From positions 418,001 through 482,000 of the forward strand of contig JAJGOT010000211.1 in NCBI GenBank assembly GCA_022457155.1: 64,000 nucleotides of DNA, in the 5' to 3' direction. The position numbers and the translations under genes were made by a program. The stretch comes from Cladopsammia gracilis. Its lineage: Eukaryota > Cnidaria > Anthozoa > Scleractinia > Dendrophylliidae. The notes below the pieces were generated by a model that saw only the letters and a program-made list of their open reading frames with translations, was not told the origin of the DNA and ran no database searches. Below, piece by piece: positions 42,535-53,247 of this stretch (position 1 is its first letter; each line of letters starts with the position of its first letter).

Positions 42535-42698
42535 CCTAATTCAATAAAGGTTGCTTTGGTCATTGGGCATTGGGCATTGGGAAGCTATTGTTTAGCGGTC
42601 ACTCAAGCAAAGCATAGCATTGTGTTCCGTATGACCAAATGCCAAAGCCCAATTGCCAATGACCAATTGCCAAAGCAACCTTTATTGAATTAGGTATA
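42535..42698. mobile_element. MITE-like inverted repeat with ATTGGGCATTGGG
   Basis: ACCTAATTCAATAAAGGTTG and its inverse CAACCTTTATTGAATTAGGT bound the element; TTGGTCATTGGGCATTGGG pairs with CCCAATTGCCAATGACCAA. Confidence 0.88.
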
Positions 42699-42829
42699 TT
42701 TAATTTCAGGGTAAATAAGGTCTAGATATCTATCCCGGTTCTTTTTTTAAACTTACACATGGCATTTAGGATTTCATCTAACATGACATAATAAATAGCC
42801 TGCGAAAGACATCCGCATGCAGACTACAT

Positions 42830-43500
42830 TATAAACATCAGCAGAAGAAAGTACTGCTCAGTAGCTTTCATTTGGATGGTCACACATAAGGTTTTCATCC
42901 ACAGACTCAAAAGTTAGAACCTGACTTTTTACAGCATAATAAACATTACCACAGGAAAGTACTCCTCAATTGGCCACTCCGAAAAATACCATAATATTCT
43001 TTTATGTGTGGGCTCAACCTCAGTGGAGTGTAATTATTCAAGTCTCGTTTGTTAGAATGGCACAATGGAATTCAGAATACATGTAGGAACGCTAAGATGT
43101 AGCATTGTGTGTTCGCATACAAATGTGCACAGTATGCAAATTGCCACAAAGTTGAAGCATAGCACATGCAATTCGTGCTGAAAACAAAAGAAATCGGAAA
43201 AATGAGGCTTACATCAAGCACCACCCAAACCTGCACTTTAAAGAGTATTATGGTATTTTTAATAGTTTCTGGAGTGGGCAATAGCTTTCATTTGAATTGT
43301 CACACTTTAGGATTCCATCCACAGACTCAAAAGTTAGAACCACCTTGTACAGCATAAACAGCACCACAGGAAAGTATTGCTCAATAGCTTTCATTATTTC
43401 ATCCACTGACTCAAAAGTTACAGCTGCCAGTTACACCACGGGAAAGTATTGCTCAATAGCATTTAATCCAATGCCACCCTTCTGGGATTAATAAAGTATT
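42830..43500 (-). repeat. 106-bp repeat block split by an inserted MITE
   Basis: Repeat units at 42830-42970 and 43280-43480 are contiguous if the insertion at 42967-43277 is removed. Confidence 0.82.
42967..43277. mobile_element. MITE inserted in the 106-bp repeat, itself carrying an insertion
   Basis: Ends TGGCCACTCCGAAAAATACC and an inverse with GGTATTTTTAATAGTTTC / GGAGTGGGC; possible CAAT target duplication. Relative to the copy at 44137-44284 it holds about 155 extra bases between CACAATGGAA and ACCTGCACTTTAAAG. Confidence 0.8.
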
Positions 43501-44136
43501 AGACTCTAAAGTTATTTAAGGTTCAAATATTTTTGAATGAGAAAGGTTTAGCACAACTTAAAGTTGATGCCAACCCTGATAAAATGAACATGAACTGTAA
43601 TCTAGGAAATGTTAACCGCAGTCCTATGGCATTTCTTTGTCTTTTGTCCTATTTGAGGCCAAGAGATAGAAGTTAATGATAATCCTTTTTTAAAAAAAGA
43701 CAGAGTTCCCTAGAAAAGGTCCCTAGAAAAGAAAAGGTCAGGCAGACACTTATATATGTAAGCTCTGTTCTCACAGCAGGGTGACTTCTTTTTTTTTCTC
43801 ACAGAAGGCCTAGTAGGCGTACATGGAATAAGAAGGGGAAGGAATGAAAAAGATACTCTTTTCCTTGATCGCGTTTCCCGCCCCTTTTCCCTTCCATCCT
43901 GTTTAAACTTGCCACGCACTGGCTACTGCTTTTCAAACAACATAACAAATTCTTAATTCCTACAACAGTCTGGCCTTGATTAACAAGCATTTTTTTTCAA
44001 GTACTGTGATAATTTAAATGGCCATGCTCTCATGCATGCCTGAGTCTTTATTAATTCACTTTTAAACTGACACCCTGCTATTTGAAAGTTATCCGTTTGA
44101 ATAGGGTTCAGTGGGTTTAAAAATGATGGCCGATAT
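43501..44136. other. intergenic, no gene
   Basis: Nothing recognised; short open frames only. Confidence 0.55.
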
Positions 44137-44284
44137 AATAGGCCACTTCGAAAAATACCATAATAATCTTTTATGTGCAGGCTCAGCCTCACCGGGGTGT
44201 AATTATTCAAGTCTCCTTTGTTAGAATGGCACAATGGAAACCTGCACTTTAAAGAGTATTATGGTATTTTCTGAAGTGGCCTAT
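44137..44284. mobile_element. 148-bp MITE, uninterrupted copy
   Basis: ATAGGCCACTTCGAAAAATA pairs with the right end TTTTCTGAAGTGGCCTAT; also ACCATAATAATCTTTT with AAAGAGTATTATGGT. Confidence 0.9.
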
Positions 44285-45061
44285 AGTAAAATGTATGGGG
44301 TAAAAAAGTAAAAGACAGCATTTTCATACTTAAATGGCTCGGCTACCACTTGCCGACCCTTAAATGCCAAGAGAATCATTTCAATACTAATGAAAGTTAT
44401 TTTGATATACTTCGAAACAGCGTACGATATTCCAACTCGGCGAGTTCACATTAAATACAGCTCCTTCAGCTCTGTATTAAAATTTTCTCACAAAAGGGGC
44501 GAGTAGCTTACCTTCTCATTTTTTCTGCAAATATTGTATACCGCGCTATATGCGTCGTTTCAAGTGGTCCTGACTTCTGGATATTTATACTTTTAAGAGT
44601 ACAAAATCCGCCTCTATTAGCTTTCAAGCTCTGTCAAATTTACTTGAAAAGAGAAAAAAATAGAGATAACGAAAGATAACTTTCTCTGTTGAAAATGACC
44701 GGAGAAGCACCGTTGTACTTGCATTTTGTCACAAAAAACATCTTCGGCCGCCATTTTTGGCTGATAACCTGGCCTTTTACATGGGATGTCGCTGGATAGC
44801 TGTAACGTGGACTCCTTACTCTTTGCTGCACGTATAAAGGAAAAATATCCCCTTCAGAAAATGTCTCCTTATATGATCGATCACGAAGATTCTTGAGATG
44901 TTTATTATTTGCTATGAATGTCAAAACGCGGACGATTTTTTTCCCTTTTAAACTGACATCATTGGGCTACTTCGCATTGCAAAAGAAGGGGTTGTTGCGA
45001 CATAACAGAGGAATATCTAAGACAGTAAATACGCTTGCATTTCGTGAAAAAGGGTCAAAAT
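44285..45061. other. intergenic, no gene
   Basis: A motif CGGCCGCCATTTTTGG at about 44746 resembles a YY1 site, but no gene start was linked to it. Confidence 0.5.
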
Positions 45062-45070
45062 GCCCGAGTG

Positions 45071-45927
45071 TAACCTGCGATCAGGCGGAGAGCGGGGAGG
45101 GAAGAAAGCCCGCGCCCTTCCGTCGACTTTCGTGCGTTCGTGCTCTCCCGCTCCAAAAAACAGGGACCGCGCAGCATATTTTCAATTGGGGCGGCTAAAT
45201 CAAATACCATAGGCATTTGTAGCGCGCACCGCAGACGCTAGCTGTCTAGGGGCGTCCGGGGGCATGTTCCCCCGGAAAATTTTTATAATAAATGCTCCCG
45301 GAATGGCTAAAAATGCATCCCAATATACCAGACGCAGTGAATTATTTTATTTATCAGGCTAATAAATACCACCAAATTTGAAACACAATAACAAAACATC
45401 GAACACAAGGAAGATCATGTGAGCCTCCTGATTGCTGATAGCAGTTGGATTGTACGACCCAGGGTGACTGCAACTATACATCAGTCTTCGTTTAAGGTAC
45501 TTCTCGCGATATTTGACGGAAATAGCGGAAACATGCCAAGTATGCCGCACTGATTACAATGCCGTCTCCGGTGGAATGGTTATCTGAACAGATCCCCACA
45601 AGAGTTGTGGGTTTCTGATGTAAGCAAACGAGTTCAACGACTTCTATAACAGAACTTTATAAGCGAACGAGACCTATAAGCCATGTCCTACGAACGGCCG
45701 CCATATTGCATGTCCTAAAGGAAGAAATCAATTTACCGCTTACCACAACACTCACTGGCGAAAGTTTTTATTAATTATCGCATATCTATGAGAGCAGTAA
45801 AACAGTAATTTTTCAATTGGGTAAAATTATTTTTTTCCCAAAAATTATTGGGGGGGGGGGGGGGCTGAAGCCCCCCCCCCCCCCCCCCCCCCGCGGTCCC
45901 TGAAAAAGAGCGCCTGATCGCAAATTA
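45071..45927. mobile_element. 857-bp element with 9-bp target-site duplication
   Basis: TIRs TAACCTGCGATCAGGCG and the inverse CGCCTGATCGCAAATTA; flanked by GCCCGAGTG at 45062-45070 and 45928-45936. No transposase frame seen. It contains the G15/C22 hairpin and a GGGGGCATGTTCCCCC palindrome near 45260. Confidence 0.85.
45850..45892. repeat. poly-G / poly-C hairpin
   Basis: Fifteen G, then CTGAAG, then 22 C; the CT/AG inner bases also pair. The tract lengths should be treated as approximate. Confidence 0.85.
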
Positions 45928-46184
45928 GCCCGAGTGCGTTTTCCTAACGATCGATCCTAACGACAAGAATTCTATTGTCAAACGATATGCCGCTAGCTAT
46001 TTCACGCGGGCTCAATTAGAAGTCATTGATTGGATTTTAGTCATATATTGACCTGCATGAAAACTAGCTACGGCTGATGTGGCTTTCCTCTCTAAATATA
46101 GTTATTTAATATGGCAATGCTGCATTAGAGATGCAAGTTAAGTTTGGAAACTTTTGTGGCTGTGGCTCAATACAATATTCTGTT

Positions 46185-46372
46185 ATATTTTCCGGCTCAA
46201 TACCCTAAAAGGAACCGCAATACTTCTAACGGTGGTCATCAGTTTAGTACCCTTAATTAGCTAATTAGCCTAAGCGGTAGCAATCTGCAAATTTTGCCCT
46301 CTAAAAGGTAGGTCGATATGAGATCGCCCCAGTCATTTTTATCGATATGGGAGTTCCCCCCCCCATTCCCCA
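46185..46372 (+). mobile_element. second copy of the 16.2-kb MITE, truncated
   Basis: Shares CTCAATACCCTAAAAGGAAC, TTTAGTACCC, TTTTGCCCTCTAAAAGGTA and CAGTCATTTTTAT / ATGGGAGT with 16203-16522. Confidence 0.75.
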
Positions 46373-46762
46373 GGGGAGATATTGTGGATTATTCATCTTA
46401 TTTATCAGTTCAAGTCTGGTTCATTTTGGTGAATTATCGAGTCTTCTCTCCTGGTGAAGTCTCAACAGTGAACAGACAGTTTTTAAACGTATTAGATCTT
46501 AACATCATTTATCGCGAACTACCGATGAATTTACGTCTGATTTTATGGCCCGGTCTTGCTTGGGACTACAAATAATTACTTGTGTAACGCTAATATGACT
46601 AATCTATCGTTCGACCGAATCGGAGTTGTTAATTTCACCTTCAGAGTTCTCACAATGGCGCTAAGAAAACATTTCTCCCTTTACCATTGTTCTGGAATCT
46701 CAATTCAATTCAAGAGGATGATCATAAATTCTTACTCTCTCTAGATGGGGTTGCTACTTAAC

Positions 46763-47041
46763 GCTTTCACTTCCAGAGTCAATTATAGAGACATGTAGTG
46801 CAGTTCTAACTTTTGAGTCTGTGGACGAAATCCTATGGTGTGACCTAGACTACGAGTAGTCCCTCCTTTTTCCTCAGGGACAGTAGAGCGAGGGAAACGC
46901 GAGCGCGCGTGTTCGCGCGTGTTCTCGCGTCGGGTGATTTTCACGCGCGCTCGGAGTCTAGGCGTGACCATTCACTCAAATGAAACCTCTTCGACAGTAC
47001 GTTTGCATGGTACCATTTGTTTTCGGTATTTTACAAAATGT
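46763..47041 (+). mobile_element. 88-bp-repeat transposon, copy D, interrupted
   Basis: Left module GCTTTCACTTCCAGAGTCAA, then one to two units; interrupted by a 119-bp insertion; ends at TATTTTACAAAATG without the usual right TIR. Confidence 0.8.
46844..46963. mobile_element. ~119-bp GC-rich MITE inserted in the 88-bp repeat
   Basis: Ends CCTAGACTACGAG and CTCGGAGTCTAGG; GTGAC stands on both sides (46840-46844 and 46964-46968). Removing it restores the normal repeat sequence GGTGTGACCATTC. Confidence 0.88.
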
Positions 47042-47085
47042 GTACATCCGTCAGCTTTCATAAAAAAGAACTATAGTTAAAGATG

Positions 47086-47366
47086 GGGGTGAATAGGGGT
47101 ATGTAAATATATCCGCCGATCCGAGCTATTAATTTTTTGGCCCAATCCGTCGATCCGACGTTATTTTCGTTCAAATCCGGATCCGCATTATTTAAAAAGT
47201 TTCCGCAGATCAGATCCACAATCCGAACTCCGGACCAAAATTTTCAGCTGAGCCGCGATCCACGGTAATTTTCAAATCCGCGAATCCGCTTAATTTATCG
47301 CTAAAATCCGCAATCCGTGCGTTTTTCAAGGCCAAATCCGCCGATCCTCGAATTCTATTCACCCCT
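47086..47366. repeat. AATCCGC-rich repeat bounded by GGGGTGAATAG / CTATTCACCCC
   Basis: Roughly twenty ATCCG words in 280 bp, as AATCCGC, GATCCG or AAATCCG, with AATT-rich spacers and no fixed period. The borders form an inverted pair. Confidence 0.8.
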
Positions 47367-49644
47367 CTCGTTAAATTGGAGAAGACTACCGTTTATGCTT
47401 CCTTGATAAGGCTCATAATGAAGGCAATGAATAGGATTGCTCAGCCACCGGGCTAGGACTCAGCCGGAATCAAGCTTAAACACGTGGTACGGTAATGCTT
47501 CATAATCCTCTTCATTTGTTTTATAATCTTAAATCTATATAACAGATATGACTAATTCAATGACATTTTTATAACGTTGTGTGAACTATTCCAAATAGTG
47601 CATGGAGCCTATGAAGATTTAGATTGTGATCCAACAATAATATTCACTTTGTTTACTGAAATATGTCTAGATTGTTTAGATAAAATAACTTTCGCATCCG
47701 CCAAAAGTTAAAATCTTCCGACAAATATTTCACGGCCATTAAATGATAATCCTTGACAAGTGAAGATTCTGAAGATTAACGATTTCTCTTGTGTCCAAAA
47801 ACAAAATGGCTTCAGTACCTCACAAGTAGTCACTTGATATCTCAAATTCAATCAAAACATTCTCGAAAGCGTTTCTCATACAACCTTGGCCTTCGGCTCC
47901 AGTTTTATTTTATCAGCAATCAACATAAAAAATCCGCTTTAATGCCAATCTATTTGCAGTACTGATTTACCGAAAATCGAGTGACCTTTGTTCTCATGTC
48001 GAATGCGTGGTGCTTGGTGAGTTATTTCGTCGCTATAAGTTAGCTTATTAGAAGATTTCTAATGATAAGCATTGAAAAGGGCAAGTGAAGGGCATATCGA
48101 TTAAGGGCTTTTAGGACTATCATAATCGGTTTTGCCAACAGATTATGGCACAAAGGTGATTATGACATCACGTGACGTTGAGACGAGGCATTCAGCACGA
48201 ATCAACTTTAGTTCCTTATGTAAAATAAATAATCGTTATGTTTCACTTTTCTAAAAGGAAATTTAAAAATATTTCGAGGTCCGGACGAAAGAAAATCGTC
48301 TTCTCTACTTGCCGAAAAACAGATGGTCAAGTGTTTTTAAGGAATAAAGAATTCGGAGGTAAATCACTTTACTGGGTAACTGCCGTCTAGCCAGTTTGGA
48401 ATGAGCCATTGGATGGCTTTTTTTTTTTTTTGGAGTTATGTATTATTACTCATGCGCATGGCGGCATGAGTCAAGGTTTCGGTAAGGTTTCTTTTCGTCC
48501 CGCTTTTTGCAGTCACAAATTGCCTTGTTTTTTTTTAAAGTTTCCCGTATCCCGCGGGACGACTTTCACTGGCCTAATTGGTTGACACGCGACCTCGTGA
48601 TTTCGGCGTGTCCGTAATCATGTTCTTGTTTTCAAATAGCCGAGTCAAGCCCGGGAGTCAAGCAACAAGCATTTGGACTTCACCGGAAAAGAAATTACAT
48701 TTTTCGATGAGAATTTATGTTGATATCAATTTGTGATTGAATTTTTGTATGTGTTGTCGCTAGTTTTGGAGAAATGCTTATAAAACGTGTTTAAATTCAG
48801 TTGTAAATTCAGTCGTAATAAATGATATCTGATATTATGTAAAAAAAAAACAAGACTTACATGTCACGCAAAATTCGTTGAGAGGGAAGGGGTGCGTGAC
48901 CCAGGTAAAATAAACCATAAAACGTTCTTATGCAAGCGCATGAGTACAGGCTATCAGCTAGCCTCTTGTTTAATATGTGATAAGTGACAAAATGTTCCAT
49001 ATAAAGTCATACTAATATTGTACTCAAAAATAAAACGCAAGAAGTCAAGGCGGGGGTCCACCAGAATCGAATGCCATTTTTCCGTCACGCAACATGGCAG
49101 TTATTGGAAACATCTCATTGACGTTTCAACCAATCCAAAACTCCGTGCTCATCTCATGAATCTATGTTAAACTTATGGGGTCCGATTTTGTAAATATTTG
49201 GGTGATTTTATTTTTGGGCGGATAAGAAATATTGAAGATTTAATGTAGTTGTAAAATTAATTAAAATTTGAAGTTCAAAAATAGTAGATGGAACTCTTGC
49301 AATTTTGGTATCGTTCTGATACATTTGAAGTAGCTATGAAAGATCTCGAGTCATTCTTCTGATGCGTCACGCAATAACCTTAATCTCCTTCGCAGTCGTT
49401 ATTTGGGTCGTCACGCAACGCTCATCCACACCCAATAAACAACCCAAGTATTTCTTTTGAATTCTTTCACTAACTGTATGGTCGTGACTAGAATGGATAC
49501 TCCAAAATCAGGTTGGACCACCTCGGACACTTATTGAGAATTATATAATTGTATGGTGAGTAACTCGACGCCATTTTGAACTGTGAAAGTGGAGAAGGCC
49601 CTGAGGACGACTTTGACTAGCTTGAGCCCCTCCCCTTCTGGTCT
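47367..49644. other. intergenic, no gene
   Basis: Includes scattered GTCACGCAACG words around 49085-49420 and a TCATGCGCATGGCGGCATGA sequence near 48451 that recurs at 63690 and 63765. No coding sequence recognised. Confidence 0.55.
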
Positions 49645-49937
49645 TACTGCGCCTTTCAATAACATGCGGAAATTGAAATTGAAATTTCCACCAACAGTTG
49701 CGTTTTACACTGCCGTCAATCATCTTAGCTTACCTCTCAGGAAACAGATCTTCACTTCAATGAGGTCAAAAGGTCACGTCCGTGCATTACGATTGGTAGA
49801 TTTCGATCCATTTTGTTTGCTTCTTTTTTACATGGTCCGTTGGCTTTCGTATTAATTATGATTGACGGCAGGGAATAACGCAACTGTTGGTGGAGATTTG
49901 AATTTCAAATTCCGCATGTTATTGAAAGGCGCAGTGA
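49645..49937. mobile_element. ~293-bp MITE with ~80-bp inverted arms
   Basis: TACTGCGCCTTTCAATAACA at the left is matched inverted by TGTTATTGAAAGGCGCAGTG at the right, and CGTTTTACACTGCCGTCAAT pairs with ATTGACGGCAGGGAATAACG. Confidence 0.9.
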
Positions 49938-50754
49938 GGTGGTTCGATACAGTTTTCTGGCGACCATACTTACATTTTTCAATCGGCTTTTAAGCGGTCT
50001 TCTCCAAGTCAGATCAACGTGAAATTTTCACCACTAACTAGTTTTGAATTGAAGTTTGGCAAGATATATTGTCTGGTAAAATCGCTATTACCATGACGAC
50101 GATAAACAAGAAACTTAGAAATCAGTAAAAGTGAAATTTAGCGCGTTTAAGATTTCGCATTAAAAATCCCACATAGACATCTTAAAATATGGTATATGGC
50201 ATGTATATATTTTGCAAGAATAAAAAAATTCTGTACGTTTGATTTCAAATAAATCGCAATAATATTTCAAACCTTACTATTTGTGTACTGGTAATAAATT
50301 GATCGAGAGATTAACACTGGTTTTATGAAATTCCTTAATGATAGTGTCAAAACGTAGTGTGGTATGGAATTTGGATGTTGATCATTATCTATATATCTAT
50401 CCAACACTATCTGATACTATCTGTCAGGAAGAATCAAGAATATTTAAAGAGCATTCAAAATAATCCGCTACACATACAGTATAGTCAAGCCCTTTCACTG
50501 GCTAAAGACATTACTTTTGCCTAGAAGGGAGATCCAATGTCGTAATCTGACATGCCTAATAGCGGAGCTCTCGCTGGCCGAAGGCCCGCTCGCGGAGCTC
50601 CATACTCATAGAACCTATGCCCGTCATTTTTTATGGTCGAGGCTAGCGGAATGTTCCGCGGGCTTGTGCAACGTACTTACGTACGCTGCGAAGGGTTAGC
50701 TCGCGGGCGCGTAGGTCGTCGCGCAACATGCGCGTACGACGTTGCGCAACATCC
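49938..50754. other. intergenic, no gene
   Basis: A GC-rich patch at 50560-50760 has GGAGCTC and GCGCAACATGCGCGTACG-type words; no gene recognised. Confidence 0.55.
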
Positions 50755-50806
50755 TAGCCTGCAATGATGCGCCCCATCATTTAATAAACGCCTGCATTGC
50801 AGGCTA
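50755..50806. mobile_element. 52-bp insertion with 8-bp target-site duplication
   Basis: Ends TAGCCTGCAATG and CATTGCAGGCTA; flanked by CAACATCC at 50747-50754 and 50807-50814. Confidence 0.82.
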
Positions 50807-50814
50807 CAACATCC

Positions 50815-52373
50815 AGGATTTTAGCAATTTTAAAATCAAAGCGAGGCTTTGTTTTTCGCGCGACTACACGGCTGATCTTACGTCAGCTACAAAAAAAAAA
50901 CACTCTTGTTGTGTTTAATGGATCGAGAAAACGGTTTACAAAATTGTTTTTCCCCGCGTTTTTCGCGGTTTGCTCCTCAAGACAAGCTTCATAGTTTCTC
51001 AAACAGTGGTCAAGTCGGATTTGAGGCTGCGTAACTCTGCAAGTTCAAGCGTTTTTAGAAGCCGGAATAAAGAGCTAAGTGCTTATTTTTAAACCTGATT
51101 TCGTCTTAGGACAATTGAAGCGAGAAGATCGTCAAAGCATTGTTTAGAGCTAAACTCCTTTAACCCAATGACGGCTGTGCCGGCCAAAACCGGCCATGAT
51201 TTTGCAATAACACATATTAAAAATATTCAAAATACAAAGAGAAGGCTTAAAGAATATTCAGAAAAATAAGAGCTTTAAGCGATGGAATCTTGCTTCGAGG
51301 AACTTTAGAACCTGCGAAGAAGCGGAGTTTTAAAGAATTTTCAAGCAGCCAAGGGACTTAACGGTAAAAGAAATTACATTTTTCTATGGGAACTTTGTGC
51401 TCACGTTAATTTTGATGAAATGTTTATAAAACGTTCTCAAATTCAGTCGGATTGACATCTTCAATTTCGCCATGTGCTAAGCCAGTCAGCTCCTCGAGGC
51501 GCCAATGGTACGCTTTTTGCTTTTAAACTTAAACTAACGGATATTTGAATAAATTTTTTCAAAAGAAGATTTTATTGTCCATTTTTATGTGTTTGTTCAT
51601 TCATTGCATAGGTTGAAGAGCGATTTTATGTAAACAAAACGAGACTTGGATTTTATAGTTTTAACTTCACTCGCGTCGCCTTGCGCAAAGATGTTTGTGC
51701 ATTTTTTGCAATTTTGATTTTCAAATCAGTTTCTCGGACAATTTTCGATACGCAACAGATGTATTTTATTCGGAAATTAGTCTTACTAGTTATTCTAGAC
51801 GATTTTTTATTATTATGATTATTGTTATTAGAATGTTGTATCTGCCGCTGAAATCCTCAGATAAAAGAACTAAAGATGTCATATTAAGTTAGCTTTCATA
51901 TAGTTTCCTTTAAAGGCACCAAAATGATTTGACTGATGGAAAAACAGTACACTACCCTTTGGTGGTAGATCAAAACATACATCCACTGCTGATGACGTTT
52001 CTTTTTCTCTCTACTTGTCAGTTTGCTTTACAATCTACTGATATTGTTGGGAGAAATAAGATGTTGACCACTCGTGGGAAACACGTTTTGCTATCCATAT
52101 CGTTCCCTCTTTGTTCAGCTGCAGAGGATATTAACTGAAGCATTTAAAAAATGTCAATTGTTTATTTTTATGAATTGATTATACTTGAATTTCAAAGAGT
52201 GAATTCATAATTTTAAAGCATGTTAGACCTCATCCATATTAAAGATAAAGAGCTAGATACAGAACTGATTATTGGAAGAGATAAATACCTTTGTTTAATA
52301 TTTGTCTTGTCCGGTATTTTCTGTTGGTAATATTTCAGTATTTTAGTCTATTTTTCATAGCATTTTACTGGTA
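50815..52373. other. intergenic, no gene
   Basis: Nothing recognised beyond a palindromic GCCGGCCAAAACCGGCC near 51179. Confidence 0.55.
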
Positions 52374-52499
52374 GTTTCTTGGTGTTGCGGATGGTGTGAT
52401 CACCAAATGACGTAAAACAAAAGATTCAAAAGACACTGAACAATACCCACACCACAACACAAAAGCTAACCAACAATGGCTTCCGCAACACCAAGAAAC
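52374..52499. mobile_element. 126-bp MITE, copy 1
   Basis: 18-bp TIRs GTTTCTTGGTGTTGCGGA / TCCGCAACACCAAGAAAC. The inverted, near-identical copy is at 63285-63410. Confidence 0.93.
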
Positions 52500-53009
52500 A
52501 CCCATTTCACTTCAGTTACGAGGAAAACGGACAAAGGGTATAGAGGAGAACAAAAGACTTTCTTTACGTGTAATTTCTCATGCTCTCACAACTTTTTGTT
52601 GATATTGGAATCAGCTGTATTTACCAACCAAAATAAATTGCTCGCAAAAGGTATCTTGTCAACCACGAAAGCTCATTTTGAACGAATACTCCATCTGGGA
52701 CCTTTCAGTTTGGATTGGGAGTTTGTCGAAGGTTAGTGGGCTCTATGATCTACTTTATTTGTTATTAACCATTTATCCCTCGGTTAACAGTGTAAAATGG
52801 GCGATCGATAAGTTGAAGCATGCTTTTGGATTTTACCGGAATTAAAATATATGAACTAGAGTATGTGCATATTTTTAACGGGTTACACTCTTTTTATAAG
52901 AACATTGAGCCTGAGATTGGGCAGAATTTAAAGAACATACCCAGTTTATTTCCCATGCATCAGTGTTAACAATGCACTGAAAAACGTATACAAGTCTTTT
53001 TCCTTTTAA
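52500..53009. other. intergenic, possible unrecognised exon
   Basis: An open frame continues from the MITE to about 52736 (LLAKGILSTTKAHFERILHL) but no family is recognised and its start lies inside the MITE. Confidence 0.4.
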
Positions 53010-53247
53010 TAGAGCAATTTTCAATTGAGTATCGAAAGTAAAAAATCTCGCGCCACTTTCTCGACCAATCAGAAGTAAAACCAAAACCAATCGTGACTTG
53101 CTCGCACGCGTTTTCCCGCGCTTGGCGCCGCCGACATGAAATTGCTTCGAGCTCTGATGGGTTCATTGGATTGTTTACGACTGCTGTGATTGGTCAGAGT
53201 AATTACTTTGGTTTTGGTTTTACGACACTCAATTGAAAACTGCTCTA
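53010..53247 (+). mobile_element. MITE of the GAAAACTGCTCTA family, copy 2
   Basis: TAGAGCAATTTTCAATTGAG at the left and CTCAATTGAAAACTGCTCTA at the right. The interior matches 41805-42074 in reverse. Confidence 0.9.

Noticed and set aside
52476..52736. Possible gene start MASATPRNTHF
   Set aside because: The first codons lie in the terminal repeat of a MITE and no family was recognised.
52966..53166. Frames with ACEQVTIGFGF in several places (also 63556-63768)
   Set aside because: The same sequence recurs wherever the GAAAACTGCTCTA MITE is found; it is a chance frame in a non-autonomous element.
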